Shown one piece after another: positions 1 through 7,136 of a stretch of 62,728 nucleotides of DNA; the first letter of the stretch is position 1, and every line of letters starts with the position of its first letter. The notes under the pieces are model-generated. The model was not told the origin of the DNA. It did not search any database and saw nothing but the letters and a program-made list of their open reading frames with translations. The DNA comes from Bacteroidales bacterium. GTDB taxonomy: Bacteria; Bacteroidota; Bacteroidia; Bacteroidales; UBA932. Both the position numbers and the translations under genes were made by a program. The stretch spans positions 1-62,728 of the forward strand of contig JAGAIY010000011.1 in NCBI GenBank assembly GCA_017626355.1, given 5' to 3'.

Positions 1-1
1 A

Positions 2-82
2 CTATCATTTGAACATCATAGAGACTTTGTTAAATGGTATTTGTACTTCAGGAATGAAGAACAGAAAAAGGGTAAGAAGTAA
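2..82 (+). CDS. C-terminal tail of an unidentified protein (partial, cut by window edge)
   Basis: An open frame runs in from the left edge and ends at TAA (80-82). It encodes 26 residues including HRDFVKWYLYFRNEEQ and a lysine-rich tail. The aromatic and charged mix looks like a genuine C-terminus, and a hairpin begins at the stop codon, as expected at a gene end. The product cannot be identified from so little, and the frame could be open by chance. Confidence 0.35.
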   Translation, partial: LSFEHHRDFVKWYLYFRNEEQKKGKK

Positions 83-99
83 TGAACTTCCTACCCTTT
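65..99. terminator. Bidirectional terminator hairpin after cdd
   Basis: The arms 68-80 and 86-98 are complementary with one mismatch around a 5-base loop. Read on the minus strand the stem is followed by a run of five T, which suits cytidine deaminase. On the plus strand it follows the TAA at 82. Intrinsic termination is inferred from this structure. Confidence 0.55.
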
Positions 100-158
100 A
101 AAAATATGATAAATACCCACTAAAAATGGCATCATTACCCTTTTTTCGTATATAGGGG

Positions 159-632
159 TCAGATGCTGTCAAAGATCAGCGGAAGAAGGTCATCCACCTT
201 GTCGAACACCCAGATTCTTTCACCACCAACGAGAATGACGCTCATCGGTCTGCCGCCTTTGAGCTGGTATTGTGCCATCACCTGACGGCAGGCTCCGCAT
301 GGTGTTGCTGGGGCAGGGCAAAGGATGCCGTTCTGACCGGCTGCGATGGCGATCGAGACTATGGCCTTGTCCGGACGGCTGGCGCTTGCATAGAACAAAG
401 CTGTCCTTTCGGCGCAAAGTCCTGACGGATATGCTGCGTTCTCCTGATTGGCTCCCTTGACGATTTCCCCGTCATCGAGACGGACTGCGGCACCTACATT
501 GAACTGCGAATATGGCGCGTAAGAGCCGGAAAGTGCATCTGCGGCAGCCTGGGCAAGCTCACGGTCCAGAGGCTCAAGCTGATCCATGTTACCGTATTCA
601 CGGTAAGCGATTTTTATCTCTTTGCTTGTCAT
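159..632 (-). CDS. cdd: Cytidine deaminase
   Basis: Zn-dependent deamination of cytidine and deoxycytidine to uridine in cytosolic pyrimidine salvage. The 157-residue protein has the family hallmarks: a CAE motif (Cys73, Glu75) followed by RTALFYA, and PCGACRQ (Cys112, Cys115). These supply the three Zn-binding cysteines and the catalytic glutamate. An N-terminal SGSYAPYSQFNVGAA segment matches the substrate-binding region of the small tetrameric CDA class. The length is slightly above the usual 130-140 residues because of an extended N-terminus. It is transcribed divergently from mnmA. Confidence 0.93.
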   Translation of the reverse strand: MTSKEIKIAYREYGNMDQLEPLDRELAQAAADALSGSYAPYSQFNVGAAVRLDDGEIVKGANQENAAYPSGLCAERTALFYASASRPDKAIVSIAIAAGQNGILCPAPATPCGACRQVMAQYQLKGGRPMSVILVGGERIWVFDKVDDLLPLIFDSI

Positions 633-648
633 AACAGATCAATTAAAT

Positions 649-656
649 TATCTTTG
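649..656 (+). promoter_or_regulatory. Bacteroidota -7 box for mnmA
   Basis: TATCTTTG fits the Bacteroidota TAnnTTTG -7 consensus and lies about 60 bases before the mnmA ATG. I found no convincing -33 box. Confidence 0.5.
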
Positions 657-673
657 CGCATGCACAAAGCATA

Positions 674-681
674 CAAATATA
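674..681 (-). promoter_or_regulatory. Bacteroidota -7 box for cdd
   Basis: CAAATATA on the plus strand reads TATATTTG on the minus strand, a perfect TAnnTTTG match about 40 bases before the cdd ATG. It overlaps the mnmA promoter region, so the pair is divergent. Confidence 0.5.
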
Positions 682-718
682 ATCTTTTTCTTCTAAAAAC
701 TCTCTTTCAGGCTTCTAA

Positions 719-2155
719 ATGGCAGAAAATAAGGATATAAAGGTCTGTGTCGGCCTCTCCGGAGGTGTGGATTCCAGCGTTGCGGCCCTGCTTCTCAAGC
801 AGCAGGGTTATGATGTCTTCGCCTTGTTCATGCAGAACTGGCATGATGCTTCGACAACTCTTCATGGAGACTGCGAATGGGAGGAGGACAGGTTTGTTGC
901 GGAGATGGTGGCTCGCAGGATCGGCATACCGTTCTATTTCGTCGATCTCAGCAAGGAGTATCGTCAGAGGGTGGTGGACTATATGTTCGATGAATATGAA
1001 AAGGGCCGTACTCCTAATCCCGATGTGCTCTGCAACAGAGAGATAAAGTTCGATGCCTTCCTCAAATGCGCCAGGAAGCTTGGAGCTGACTATGTCGCAA
1101 CCGGTCATTACTGCCGCAAGGAGATGGCGGTAGGACAGGATGGCAGGGAAGTCTGCAGGATTCTTGCCGGAGCAGACCCCAACAAGGATCAGAGCTATTT
1201 CCTTTGTCAGCTCACTCAGGAACAGCTATCCCAGACCCTTTTCCCGATAGGGGATATAGAGAAGCCGGAAGTTCGCCGTATCGCTCAGGAAGCCGACCTG
1301 CCTTCTGCAGACAAGAAGGATTCACAGGGCATATGCTTCGTCGGAAAAGTGGATCTGCCGACCTTCCTTCAGCAGAAACTCAAGCCATGTGAAGGAGATG
1401 TTGTAGAGGTATATGATGCATATTATGCTGATAATGAGCAGTATACCTTTATTAAGGATACTCTGGCCTCTTTGCTGTCGGAAGAATCTTCGCAGCTTAA
1501 GATGATAACAGACTATATCTCCGAGGATAAAGCTGTCGAAATCCGTCAGGAAGGCTGTCCGTTCTCTATGGAGAAGATAGCCGCACTTTCAGATGAGCAG
1601 CTGTCAAGACTTTCCCAGCCTGTCGGATATGACATCAGATTCGAGACTGAAACCTACAGAAGCGGAAGAAAGCATATCAAGAAGACCCGGTACAAGGATA
1701 ATCCTTACGGCAAGATAGTGGGTAAGCATGACGGAGCCCAGTTCTATACGATAGGGCAGCGCAAGGGGCTGAATATCGGAGGGCATAAGGACTCCATATT
1801 CGTGATAGAGACCGATATCCTGAAAAATATCATTTATGTAGGTGAAGGCCATACTCATAAAGGCCTGTCACGCAGCTGTCTCAGGATCGCACCGGAGGAA
1901 ATCCACTGGATAAGGGAAGACCTCAGGATGGTTCCGGGAGAAATTCGCCGTTACCGCGTCCGTATCCGCTACCGTCAGCCGCTTCAGGACGCTACCCTCA
2001 TAATGCGTGACAACGGTCTTTACATTCTCTTCGACGCTCCTCAGCGCGGTATAACCCCGGGACAGTTCGCCGCATGGTACGCCCCTGTCGAGGAAGAACT
2101 GGCCACAAGAGCGCGTGATACTTCGGTTGAAATGCTTGGTTCAGGAGTTATCTGA
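719..2155 (+). CDS. mnmA: tRNA-specific 2-thiouridylase MnmA with internal insertion
   Basis: ATP-dependent 2-thiolation of U34 in Lys, Glu and Gln tRNAs. The PP-loop SGGVDSS is at residues 14-20. The catalytic cysteines are Cys105 (VLCNREIKF) and Cys206 (DSQGICFVG). GADYVATGHY, DQSYFLCQL and YTIGQRKGLNIGG are all family signatures. At 478 residues it is about 100 longer than the usual 360-380. The excess lies at about residues 232-328, between the GDVVE strand and the GKHDGAQFYTIGQRKG segment. The insert is rich in charged residues with predicted helix-like content and keeps the reading frame. All catalytic residues survive, so the enzyme should be active. The gene ends 4 bases from the convergent ABC transporter stop. 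Confidence 0.93.
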   Translation: MAENKDIKVCVGLSGGVDSSVAALLLKQQGYDVFALFMQNWHDASTTLHGDCEWEEDRFVAEMVARRIGIPFYFVDLSKEYRQRVVDYMFDEYEKGRTPNPDVLCNREIKFDAFLKCARKLGADYVATGHYCRKEMAVGQDGREVCRILAGADPNKDQSYFLCQLTQEQLSQTLFPIGDIEKPEVRRIAQEADLPSADKKDSQGICFVGKVDLPTFLQQKLKPCEGDVVEVYDAYYADNEQYTFIKDTLASLLSEESSQLKMITDYISEDKAVEIRQEGCPFSMEKIAALSDEQLSRLSQPVGYDIRFETETYRSGRKHIKKTRYKDNPYGKIVGKHDGAQFYTIGQRKGLNIGGHKDSIFVIETDILKNIIYVGEGHTHKGLSRSCLRIAPEEIHWIREDLRMVPGEIRRYRVRIRYRQPLQDATLIMRDNGLYILFDAPQRGITPGQFAAWYAPVEEELATRARDTSVEMLGSGVI

Positions 2156-2159
2156 GAAA

Positions 2160-3785
2160 CTAAAGCTTAAGTATGTTGCAACAAAGAGCTGCGGTCGCTT
2201 CACGATGGGTCACGATGATCATCGTGCGTCCGTTAAGCTGGGATGTAAGACGTTGTATCAGAGTTTCTTCTGTCTGAGTGTCAAGGGCTGATGTCGGCTC
2301 GTCAAGCAGGAGGATGCCTCCTTTACGCAGAAGTGAACGTGCAATTGCGATTCTTTGTGCCTGACCCTCGCTCAGGCCGGAACCTCTCTCACCGCAAAGA
2401 GTATCGAGACCTTCTGGCAGATCCTTTACAAAATCAGCGGCAGCAAGATACAGGACCTCATCAAGTTGAGAGTCGCTGGCCGATGGGTCTCCGAGAAGCA
2501 GGTTCTCCCGGATGGTTCCGCTCATAAGTGTGTTTCCTTGAGGAACATAGACTATGTTGCAGCGTGTCTGTGGCGATGCTTCGACTTCAGTCGCGTCGTT
2601 GTACATGATGACCTTGCCCTTGTCAGGATACAGAAGAGCCAGCATAAGCCTCATCATAGTGCTTTTTCCTGCTCCTGTCTCACCTATGAGTGCGGTGGTG
2701 CTGCCTGGCTTGAAATCGTAGGTTCGTCTCTCTATTATAGTGCGTCTGCTGTCCGGATAGGCATATGTGACATCTTCAAAACGTATTCCTACGCTTTCTC
2801 CCAGATTACATGGAGTACCTGTCACTTCGGAAGGTTGTGCTTCTATTTCAGCAAGTCTTTCAGATGAAGTCATGCTGTTTATGAGCGGAGGCAGCTGTCG
2901 TGACAGATTCATTATCGGTCTCTGGATCTGACCTGTGAGCTGCAGGAAGGCTGTCATCATGCCGAAAGTGGCGGTTCCGGACATGATTCCGAAAACTCCC
3001 CAGAGGAATGCAGCTGCATATCCGGCTGAGAAACCTATCTGGATGAGGCTTCTTGTGAAGATGGAATAACCTGTCTTGTCCATCACCTGTTCCTTAAGGT
3101 CGTCCTGTTGTCCGGATAGTGTGTCGCTTACATAAGGTGTCCTTTCAAGGGTATGGATGACAAGCCTGTGCTGGAGACTTTCCTGCATCAGGGACTGCAT
3201 GCCGCTCTCTGTTGTCCTGATGTCCTTTGTCAGACGTCTCATCCTTCTTACATAGCTTTTGCTGAGGATGAGCATGACCAGCATGATGCCTGGTATGGCC
3301 CATGCAAGCCCTGGTTCAAGCATGAAAAGGAAAGCAAATGCTGCGATGAACTGCACTCCGGCTGTGATGGCGGCTGGTACAGACTTCGTTATGGCTTCTG
3401 CCACAACCCTGACATCTTCCATGACGCGGTTGAGGGTGTCTCCTGTATGGAAAGCTTCCTTGCCGTTCCACCTGCTTTCCATCAGTCTGGTGAAGAGCTT
3501 GTGTCTGAGCTTGTTTTTGAGGACAACATCGCTGAGACTGGCTACGTGCTGTTCGGCAGCTGCAAAAATGACCTGAAGCAACATGCATCCGACCATCAGA
3601 ATGATATAGAGAAGGATATCCTCGCCATGTCCCGATGTCGCTCTGTCAATGAGCTGCTTGCATATCCATACAAACCCCATGGAGGCACATACGTGAAGCC
3701 CTCCGAGCAAAGCACTGCCGGCCACATGACCGCGGACTCCCTCGGACGCCTTCCAAAGCCATCTTATGCATTCTGCCGTCCTCAT
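2160..3785 (-). CDS. ABC exporter, fused permease and ATPase
   Basis: A 541-residue half-transporter, presumably a homodimeric peptide or lipid exporter in the inner membrane. Residues 1-310 are the transmembrane domain with several hydrophobic spans. The nucleotide-binding domain follows: Walker A GETGAGKST at 368-376, signature LSEGQ at 471-475 (Glu replaces the usual first Gly of LSGGQ), Walker B ILLLDEP at 491-497 and switch His527. There is no N-terminal C39 peptidase domain. I chose the ATG at 3785 because it makes a 4-base ATGA overlap with the upstream gene. A longer frame to 3836 would overlap that gene by 55 bases. It is the last gene of the five-gene operon, so it likely exports that operon's product, which is inference. 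Confidence 0.85.
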   Translation of the reverse strand: MRTAECIRWLWKASEGVRGHVAGSALLGGLHVCASMGFVWICKQLIDRATSGHGEDILLYIILMVGCMLLQVIFAAAEQHVASLSDVVLKNKLRHKLFTRLMESRWNGKEAFHTGDTLNRVMEDVRVVAEAITKSVPAAITAGVQFIAAFAFLFMLEPGLAWAIPGIMLVMLILSKSYVRRMRRLTKDIRTTESGMQSLMQESLQHRLVIHTLERTPYVSDTLSGQQDDLKEQVMDKTGYSIFTRSLIQIGFSAGYAAAFLWGVFGIMSGTATFGMMTAFLQLTGQIQRPIMNLSRQLPPLINSMTSSERLAEIEAQPSEVTGTPCNLGESVGIRFEDVTYAYPDSRRTIIERRTYDFKPGSTTALIGETGAGKSTMMRLMLALLYPDKGKVIMYNDATEVEASPQTRCNIVYVPQGNTLMSGTIRENLLLGDPSASDSQLDEVLYLAAADFVKDLPEGLDTLCGERGSGLSEGQAQRIAIARSLLRKGGILLLDEPTSALDTQTEETLIQRLTSQLNGRTMIIVTHREATAALCCNILKL

Positions 3786-4891
3786 TTCAATCTGACAAAG
3801 ACATTTCTCATGCCGTTGATGAAATAATATATCCATGAATACGTCACATCGGCTGGCGATATGGAGAGTATCCTGATTATTCTTGATGTGTTGAGCTTGA
3901 ATGAATGGAGCTTACCGGCAAAATGTCCTTCTGGACGAGGTGTCTTTCTGTAATCGGAATGCTTGCCGAAGTTTCCTTCGCTCCATATCACTTCCATCAC
4001 TTCTGCCGCCTTGCCGTCATATGCGCCGGTATAGAGCGGGCATTCTTCAGCCGGAAGGCCGAGGTATCTGACTGCAACTCCGGCAAATATCTGCCATGCC
4101 CTTTCCAGACCGAAACTTTTCAGATTCTCCTTCAGTAACTCCCTGTCGATCTGTTTATGGAATCTGTGGAGATAGATGCTCCAGTCGCAAAGCTGGCGAA
4201 GCCCTATGCCTCCTGTCATGAAGTGATGCCATGCGTGGTTCATGATGTATATGGCGTCGAAATCCACCGGAGGAAGATTCACTTCCGTACCTCCGATCTG
4301 TTCCTTGCGGACATCGCTGCCTTCGAGTCTGCTGACGGTCCAGTTGAGGAATCTTCTGTTACGGGCTGTTCCCGGAATGATCTCTGCTATCCTGTGTATC
4401 TCGATCTCAACGCCTTCAGAATTGGTGTTGAAGTGCTTGAGATGGGTATACTTGGACGGGTCATGTGTCTCATCCGGCTCTAATATGTTCATTGCGTCAA
4501 GGAAGTGTCTGTCACCTACATAGAGGTCGATGTCACCACATTGACGGCTGAGGGGATTGGGATAATTCAAGGCCATGCCCTGCCCTTTGAACAGCACGCT
4601 GTGTATGCCATGAGCGTCCATCAGCTGCTTTGTCTGGGCTACCTTTCTGTTCAGAAGCGCATGGGACTGATATATCTTCATTACCCTGGACTGCAGCTTC
4701 AGCCTATGTGATGCCTCAGGCTGATATTCCTTTGGCAGCCTCGGCACAGCTTCCGCTACCAGACCTGTAAGAGTCTGCTGATCAGCCAATGACAGGATCC
4801 TGTCCCAGTCAGGCTTGTGCTCATACACCGGTTCAGTTCCCCATAATGAACATCTTACCAGTGACAGCAGTATTTCGTGATTGATTTCCAT
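3782..4891 (-). CDS. Nucleotidyltransferase-family protein (NTP_transf_5-like)
   Basis: A 369-residue protein with FKGQG at 101-105 and GDIDLYVG at 119-126. This is the G-x-D-x-D nucleotidyltransferase core seen in the uncharacterised NTP_transf_5 family, whose members occur beside PqqD and HPr-kinase-like genes in some lasso-peptide clusters. A NHAWHHF motif follows further on. The start at 4891 gives a TAATG one-base overlap with the PqqD-like gene. The longer frame to 4918 runs into that gene. Family knowledge suggests nucleotide transfer to a peptide or sugar, but the substrate here is unknown. It is translationally coupled on both sides. Confidence 0.75.
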   Translation of the reverse strand: MEINHEILLSLVRCSLWGTEPVYEHKPDWDRILSLADQQTLTGLVAEAVPRLPKEYQPEASHRLKLQSRVMKIYQSHALLNRKVAQTKQLMDAHGIHSVLFKGQGMALNYPNPLSRQCGDIDLYVGDRHFLDAMNILEPDETHDPSKYTHLKHFNTNSEGVEIEIHRIAEIIPGTARNRRFLNWTVSRLEGSDVRKEQIGGTEVNLPPVDFDAIYIMNHAWHHFMTGGIGLRQLCDWSIYLHRFHKQIDRELLKENLKSFGLERAWQIFAGVAVRYLGLPAEECPLYTGAYDGKAAEVMEVIWSEGNFGKHSDYRKTPRPEGHFAGKLHSFKLNTSRIIRILSISPADVTYSWIYYFINGMRNVFVRLK

Positions 4892-5157
4892 TACTTCGCA
4901 AGTCCTGTTTCCTGCCATTGTCCGGCCACAGCTGCAGCATCCTTTTCTGCTGTCTCCCTGTCAATGCCGTACCTGTCTACAAGCAGGTCCGCAAGCATAT
5001 TCACATCAAACTCTTTTCCTTCGACCTGCTCCCAAAGATATGCTGCAGAGCTGTTTAAGGTTATAAGCTTGTTGAAGTTGACCTGGTCAACCCCTTCACC
5101 GATGACTGTAGCCTGTCCCATGACATCCCTCAGTCTGAATCCTTCAATTATTTTCAT
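4891..5157 (-). CDS. PqqD-like peptide-binding protein (RRE type)
   Basis: An 88-residue protein fitting the PqqD fold. The N-terminal strand GFRLRDVMGQATVIGEG is followed by NFNKLITLNSSAAYLWEQVEG and a helical C-terminus with LADLLVDRYGID. In family knowledge PqqD proteins are RiPP recognition elements that hold a precursor's leader peptide for a modifying enzyme. Here it sits between an S26-type peptidase (3-base gap) and a nucleotidyltransferase (TAATG overlap). No radical SAM partner or lasso cyclase is visible nearby, so its peptide partner is unknown. Confidence 0.82.
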   Translation of the reverse strand: MKIIEGFRLRDVMGQATVIGEGVDQVNFNKLITLNSSAAYLWEQVEGKEFDVNMLADLLVDRYGIDRETAEKDAAAVAGQWQETGLAK

Positions 5158-5160
5158 TCT

Positions 5161-5610
5161 TTATAATATGGTTCTTTTATATATTGCCAGAAGGTATCGC
5201 CTCACGGGAAGCAGAACCTTCCATATCTTTGCTTTGCGCTGATGGGAAGCTGAACTGCAGTCGATTTCTTTCCCATCCCTGATGATTTTTGAGGCAACTG
5301 CAAGAATATCGCTTCTTCTACATCTCTCCCGTCCGGCTATATTTCCGTCTCCCATCAGTATGACAGTCTCTCCTTCAATCCTCTCTATTCTGTGGAGCAC
5401 GTATCTTGAGCCTTCTGTTTCAGCTAATGCTATATCTCCGGTCTTGAGACTGTCGGCCTTTTTCAATACAACACTGTCCCTCTCTCCACGTATGAAAGGC
5501 AGCATGCTCATGCCTTTGGGCTTGAACGTCACCTCCATCCCTTCCTTGATGAACCTTGCGATCTCCGGAATCAGAGTCTCATTCGGTATTATTCTGGTCT
5601 GCATTGTCAT
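5161..5610 (-). CDS. S24/S26-family peptidase (signal-peptidase-like)
   Basis: A 149-residue protein. Ser35 sits in GMSMLPFI, followed by a His in YVLHRIERI (His73) and LMGDGN (Asp88). That Ser/His/Asp arrangement resembles SipW and ER-type signal peptidases rather than the Ser/Lys LepB type. There is no N-terminal transmembrane anchor. The C-terminal 25 residues are basic and hydrophobic and could be membrane-associated. The ATG at 5610 forms an ATGA overlap with the HprK-like gene. An alternative upstream ATG at 5634 overlaps more. Its position in the operon suggests it cleaves a peptide or leader handled by the PqqD-like protein, which is inference. Confidence 0.75.
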   Translation of the reverse strand: MTMQTRIIPNETLIPEIARFIKEGMEVTFKPKGMSMLPFIRGERDSVVLKKADSLKTGDIALAETEGSRYVLHRIERIEGETVILMGDGNIAGRERCRRSDILAVASKIIRDGKEIDCSSASHQRKAKIWKVLLPVRRYLLAIYKRTIL

Positions 5611-6518
5611 ACATTTGTCACGGCTTCGCAGCATACTCTTGCCGCATCATGGTCAGGGAGACATTCCATCACCCAGCATGGAACGGATGAAATGATATCC
5701 TGTATTGTACGGTCTCGTCCGTCTGCAAGTTCCTTTACCCATGTCATCCCCGAGAAACTTGTCATAAGAGATGCATATGACTGGATAGGTGACAGCCTGC
5801 GTGCTTTGTTGTGCAGAGCCCTTGATATGCGGATTATGCCGCCGACCGGAGCCTGCATGTTCTTATAGCACCTTGTCTTTCCGCTCCATGGAGAACCGTA
5901 TGCAACGGCAGTGCCGTCATCGCTGATTCGGATTACCGGATGGTCATCGTTCATCAGTACCACTCCTTCCAGTGCATTCAGCCACATGCGGCTGTGCGTA
6001 CTTTTTCCTGTACCGCTCTTTCCAAGGAAAAGATAGGCCTTCCCCCCGTATGTGACGCATGAGGCATGAGCCAGAACCGTTCTGTTGCAGGAAGTGGCAA
6101 GAAGAAAGCAGAAGTTTACACCGGTATTGAAAGTCAGCCACCGCTGGATGGGGCTTCCGTATAGAGCCATCCTTGCCTGCTTGAGGTCACGGGTAACGAA
6201 AAGCCTTCCGTTTATGGTATCCGATTGCGGCTGTGTGAACTCGAAGCAATGCCCCTCCGGACTCTTGTATACCGACAGTTCGATGAATCCCGGTTCAACT
6301 GTGCCCTTGTTGGAATAAACCGGCTGCATTTCCTGGCTCCATGCGTTCCCGTCTGTATCTTCATCTGATATGTTTAACGAAAACAGCATATCTTCCTTCT
6401 GCTCTGAAACCTCGAACGGTCCGTAAGCCTCTTCCATCCTCTCCCATATGGGTGATTCCACGTCCATCTCCACCCTGAACAGATGTCCAGCAACCTTATA
6501 TGTCTTGTATTGTGCCAT
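5607..6518 (-). CDS. HPr kinase/PEPCK-like P-loop protein
   Basis: A 303-residue protein from the chosen start, with Walker A GKSGTGKST at 166-174 preceded by LAHASCV. LMNDDHPVI at 188-196 is the acidic HprK-type Walker B segment, and GSPWSGK is at 208-214. This pattern belongs to the HprK-like group found in lasso-peptide clusters, where such enzymes phosphorylate the precursor peptide. True HPr kinases differ in N-terminal domain and context. I chose ATG 6518 because the upstream extension to 6608 is poor in protein-like character and crosses a -7 box. It is the first gene of the coupled operon running to 2160. Confidence 0.78.
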   Translation of the reverse strand: MAQYKTYKVAGHLFRVEMDVESPIWERMEEAYGPFEVSEQKEDMLFSLNISDEDTDGNAWSQEMQPVYSNKGTVEPGFIELSVYKSPEGHCFEFTQPQSDTINGRLFVTRDLKQARMALYGSPIQRWLTFNTGVNFCFLLATSCNRTVLAHASCVTYGGKAYLFLGKSGTGKSTHSRMWLNALEGVVLMNDDHPVIRISDDGTAVAYGSPWSGKTRCYKNMQAPVGGIIRISRALHNKARRLSPIQSYASLMTSFSGMTWVKELADGRDRTIQDIISSVPCWVMECLPDHDAARVCCEAVTNV

Positions 6519-6523
6519 AATGA

Positions 6524-6531
6524 CAAAGATA
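6524..6531 (-). promoter_or_regulatory. -7 box immediately upstream of the HprK-like operon
   Basis: TATCTTTG on the minus strand fits TAnnTTTG and ends only 5 bases before the ATG at 6518. If used, transcription would begin at or next to the start codon, giving a nearly leaderless mRNA. No clear -33 box is seen. Confidence 0.4.
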
Positions 6532-6639
6532 CGGATTTTATAAGTAACGACCATATCCTCAGCCCATTTTCTGCTCCTTTCCCCAATCATTCCCAACAAC
6601 CGCATCACCTATATGCCTGACAATGAGCACGATATGTTA

Positions 6640-6669
6640 TCTCGGGTGTTCCTCGCGGTGCACCCGAGA
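6640..6669. repeat. Intergenic palindrome, family A copy 1
   Basis: Nine-base arms (TCTCGGGTG and CACCCGAGA) flank a 12-base spacer. On the minus strand the spacer reads CACCGCGAGGAA, close to the spacer of the copy at 11413. No T-run follows on either strand, so a standard terminator is unlikely. Confidence 0.65.
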
Positions 6670-6783
6670 ATGCATAATCCGCTAAGATCCAGATTGTTGC
6701 GTTTCCGATTTATGAATTTCTACGGGCGGACAAAAGTATGCAGGGTTCCTTGTCCCTCAAAATGTACTTCCCCTGATCCTGGG

Positions 6784-6896
6784 TCACGACACAGATAAAA
6801 CATCAGTCTTATGTGTGTCGCGATACTCAATTGCTTCAGAAGATGCAAATCGGCACCACGACACAGAGAAAACCATAAAATTATTTGTATCGTGAC
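6784..6896. repeat. Four alternating copies of a 14-16 base motif forming two tandem hairpins
   Basis: A motif near TCACGACACAGATAA occurs at 6784-6799 (+), 6809-6825 (-), 6856-6871 (+) and 6881-6896 (-), with a few mismatches each. Adjacent plus/minus pairs can fold into two imperfect hairpins about 72 bases apart. CAATTG and CTTCAG words recur between and beside them. The role is unknown. It could be an operator array or a structured RNA. Confidence 0.6.
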
Positions 6897-7054
6897 AAAT
6901 ATTACTTCAGCAATTGTCACTCATTCAATTACAGCACATTTCTTCAGGGAAGTTACCCATAATCCGGCATCGTGGAGCACCTCTCCGTCACTTATGCTAT
7001 ATGTAGCTGACAGGAAAGTTGAGCTTGAGTCTCATTTGAAATTTCTTTAAAAGA

Positions 7055-7086
7055 AAGCCTTGCTATTCTTGTGAACAGCAAGGCTT
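7055..7086 (-). terminator. Terminator after the lipoprotein gene
   Basis: Ten-base perfect arms AAGCCTTGCT and AGCAAGGCTT surround a 12-base loop. On the minus strand the stem is followed by TTCTTTT. It lies about 50 bases beyond the lipoprotein stop. Confidence 0.7.
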
Positions 7087-7136
7087 CCATAATTAATGTT
7101 TTATATGTAAATAAACTATCTGATCAGGACAGTGTT

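Larger units (their letters stand above)
6519..7136. other. Intergenic region with palindromes, no convincing gene
   Basis: About 620 bases separate the HprK-like operon from the lipoprotein gene. They hold a -7 box (6524), a palindrome (6640-6669), alternating inverted repeats (6784-6896) and a terminator (7055-7086). Short frames exist, for example 66 codons on the minus strand at 6720-6920, but that frame is built from the repeats and lacks recognisable features. I see no candidate precursor peptide here. Confidence 0.6.

Noticed and set aside
2160-6518. A complete lasso-peptide biosynthetic cluster
   Set aside because: There is no asparagine-synthetase-like cyclase, no B2 transglutaminase-like protease and no precursor. 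Only accessory genes of that kind are present, so I describe it as an orphan cassette.
6784-6896. CRISPR-like or integron attC array
   Set aside because: Only two imperfect hairpin units exist, without invariant repeat/spacer structure or the attC core sites.
6720-6920. 66-codon minus-strand ORF as a candidate precursor peptide
   Set aside because: It is made largely of the repeat hairpins, has no leader- or core-like features and is followed by no modification gene. It looks like chance coding.
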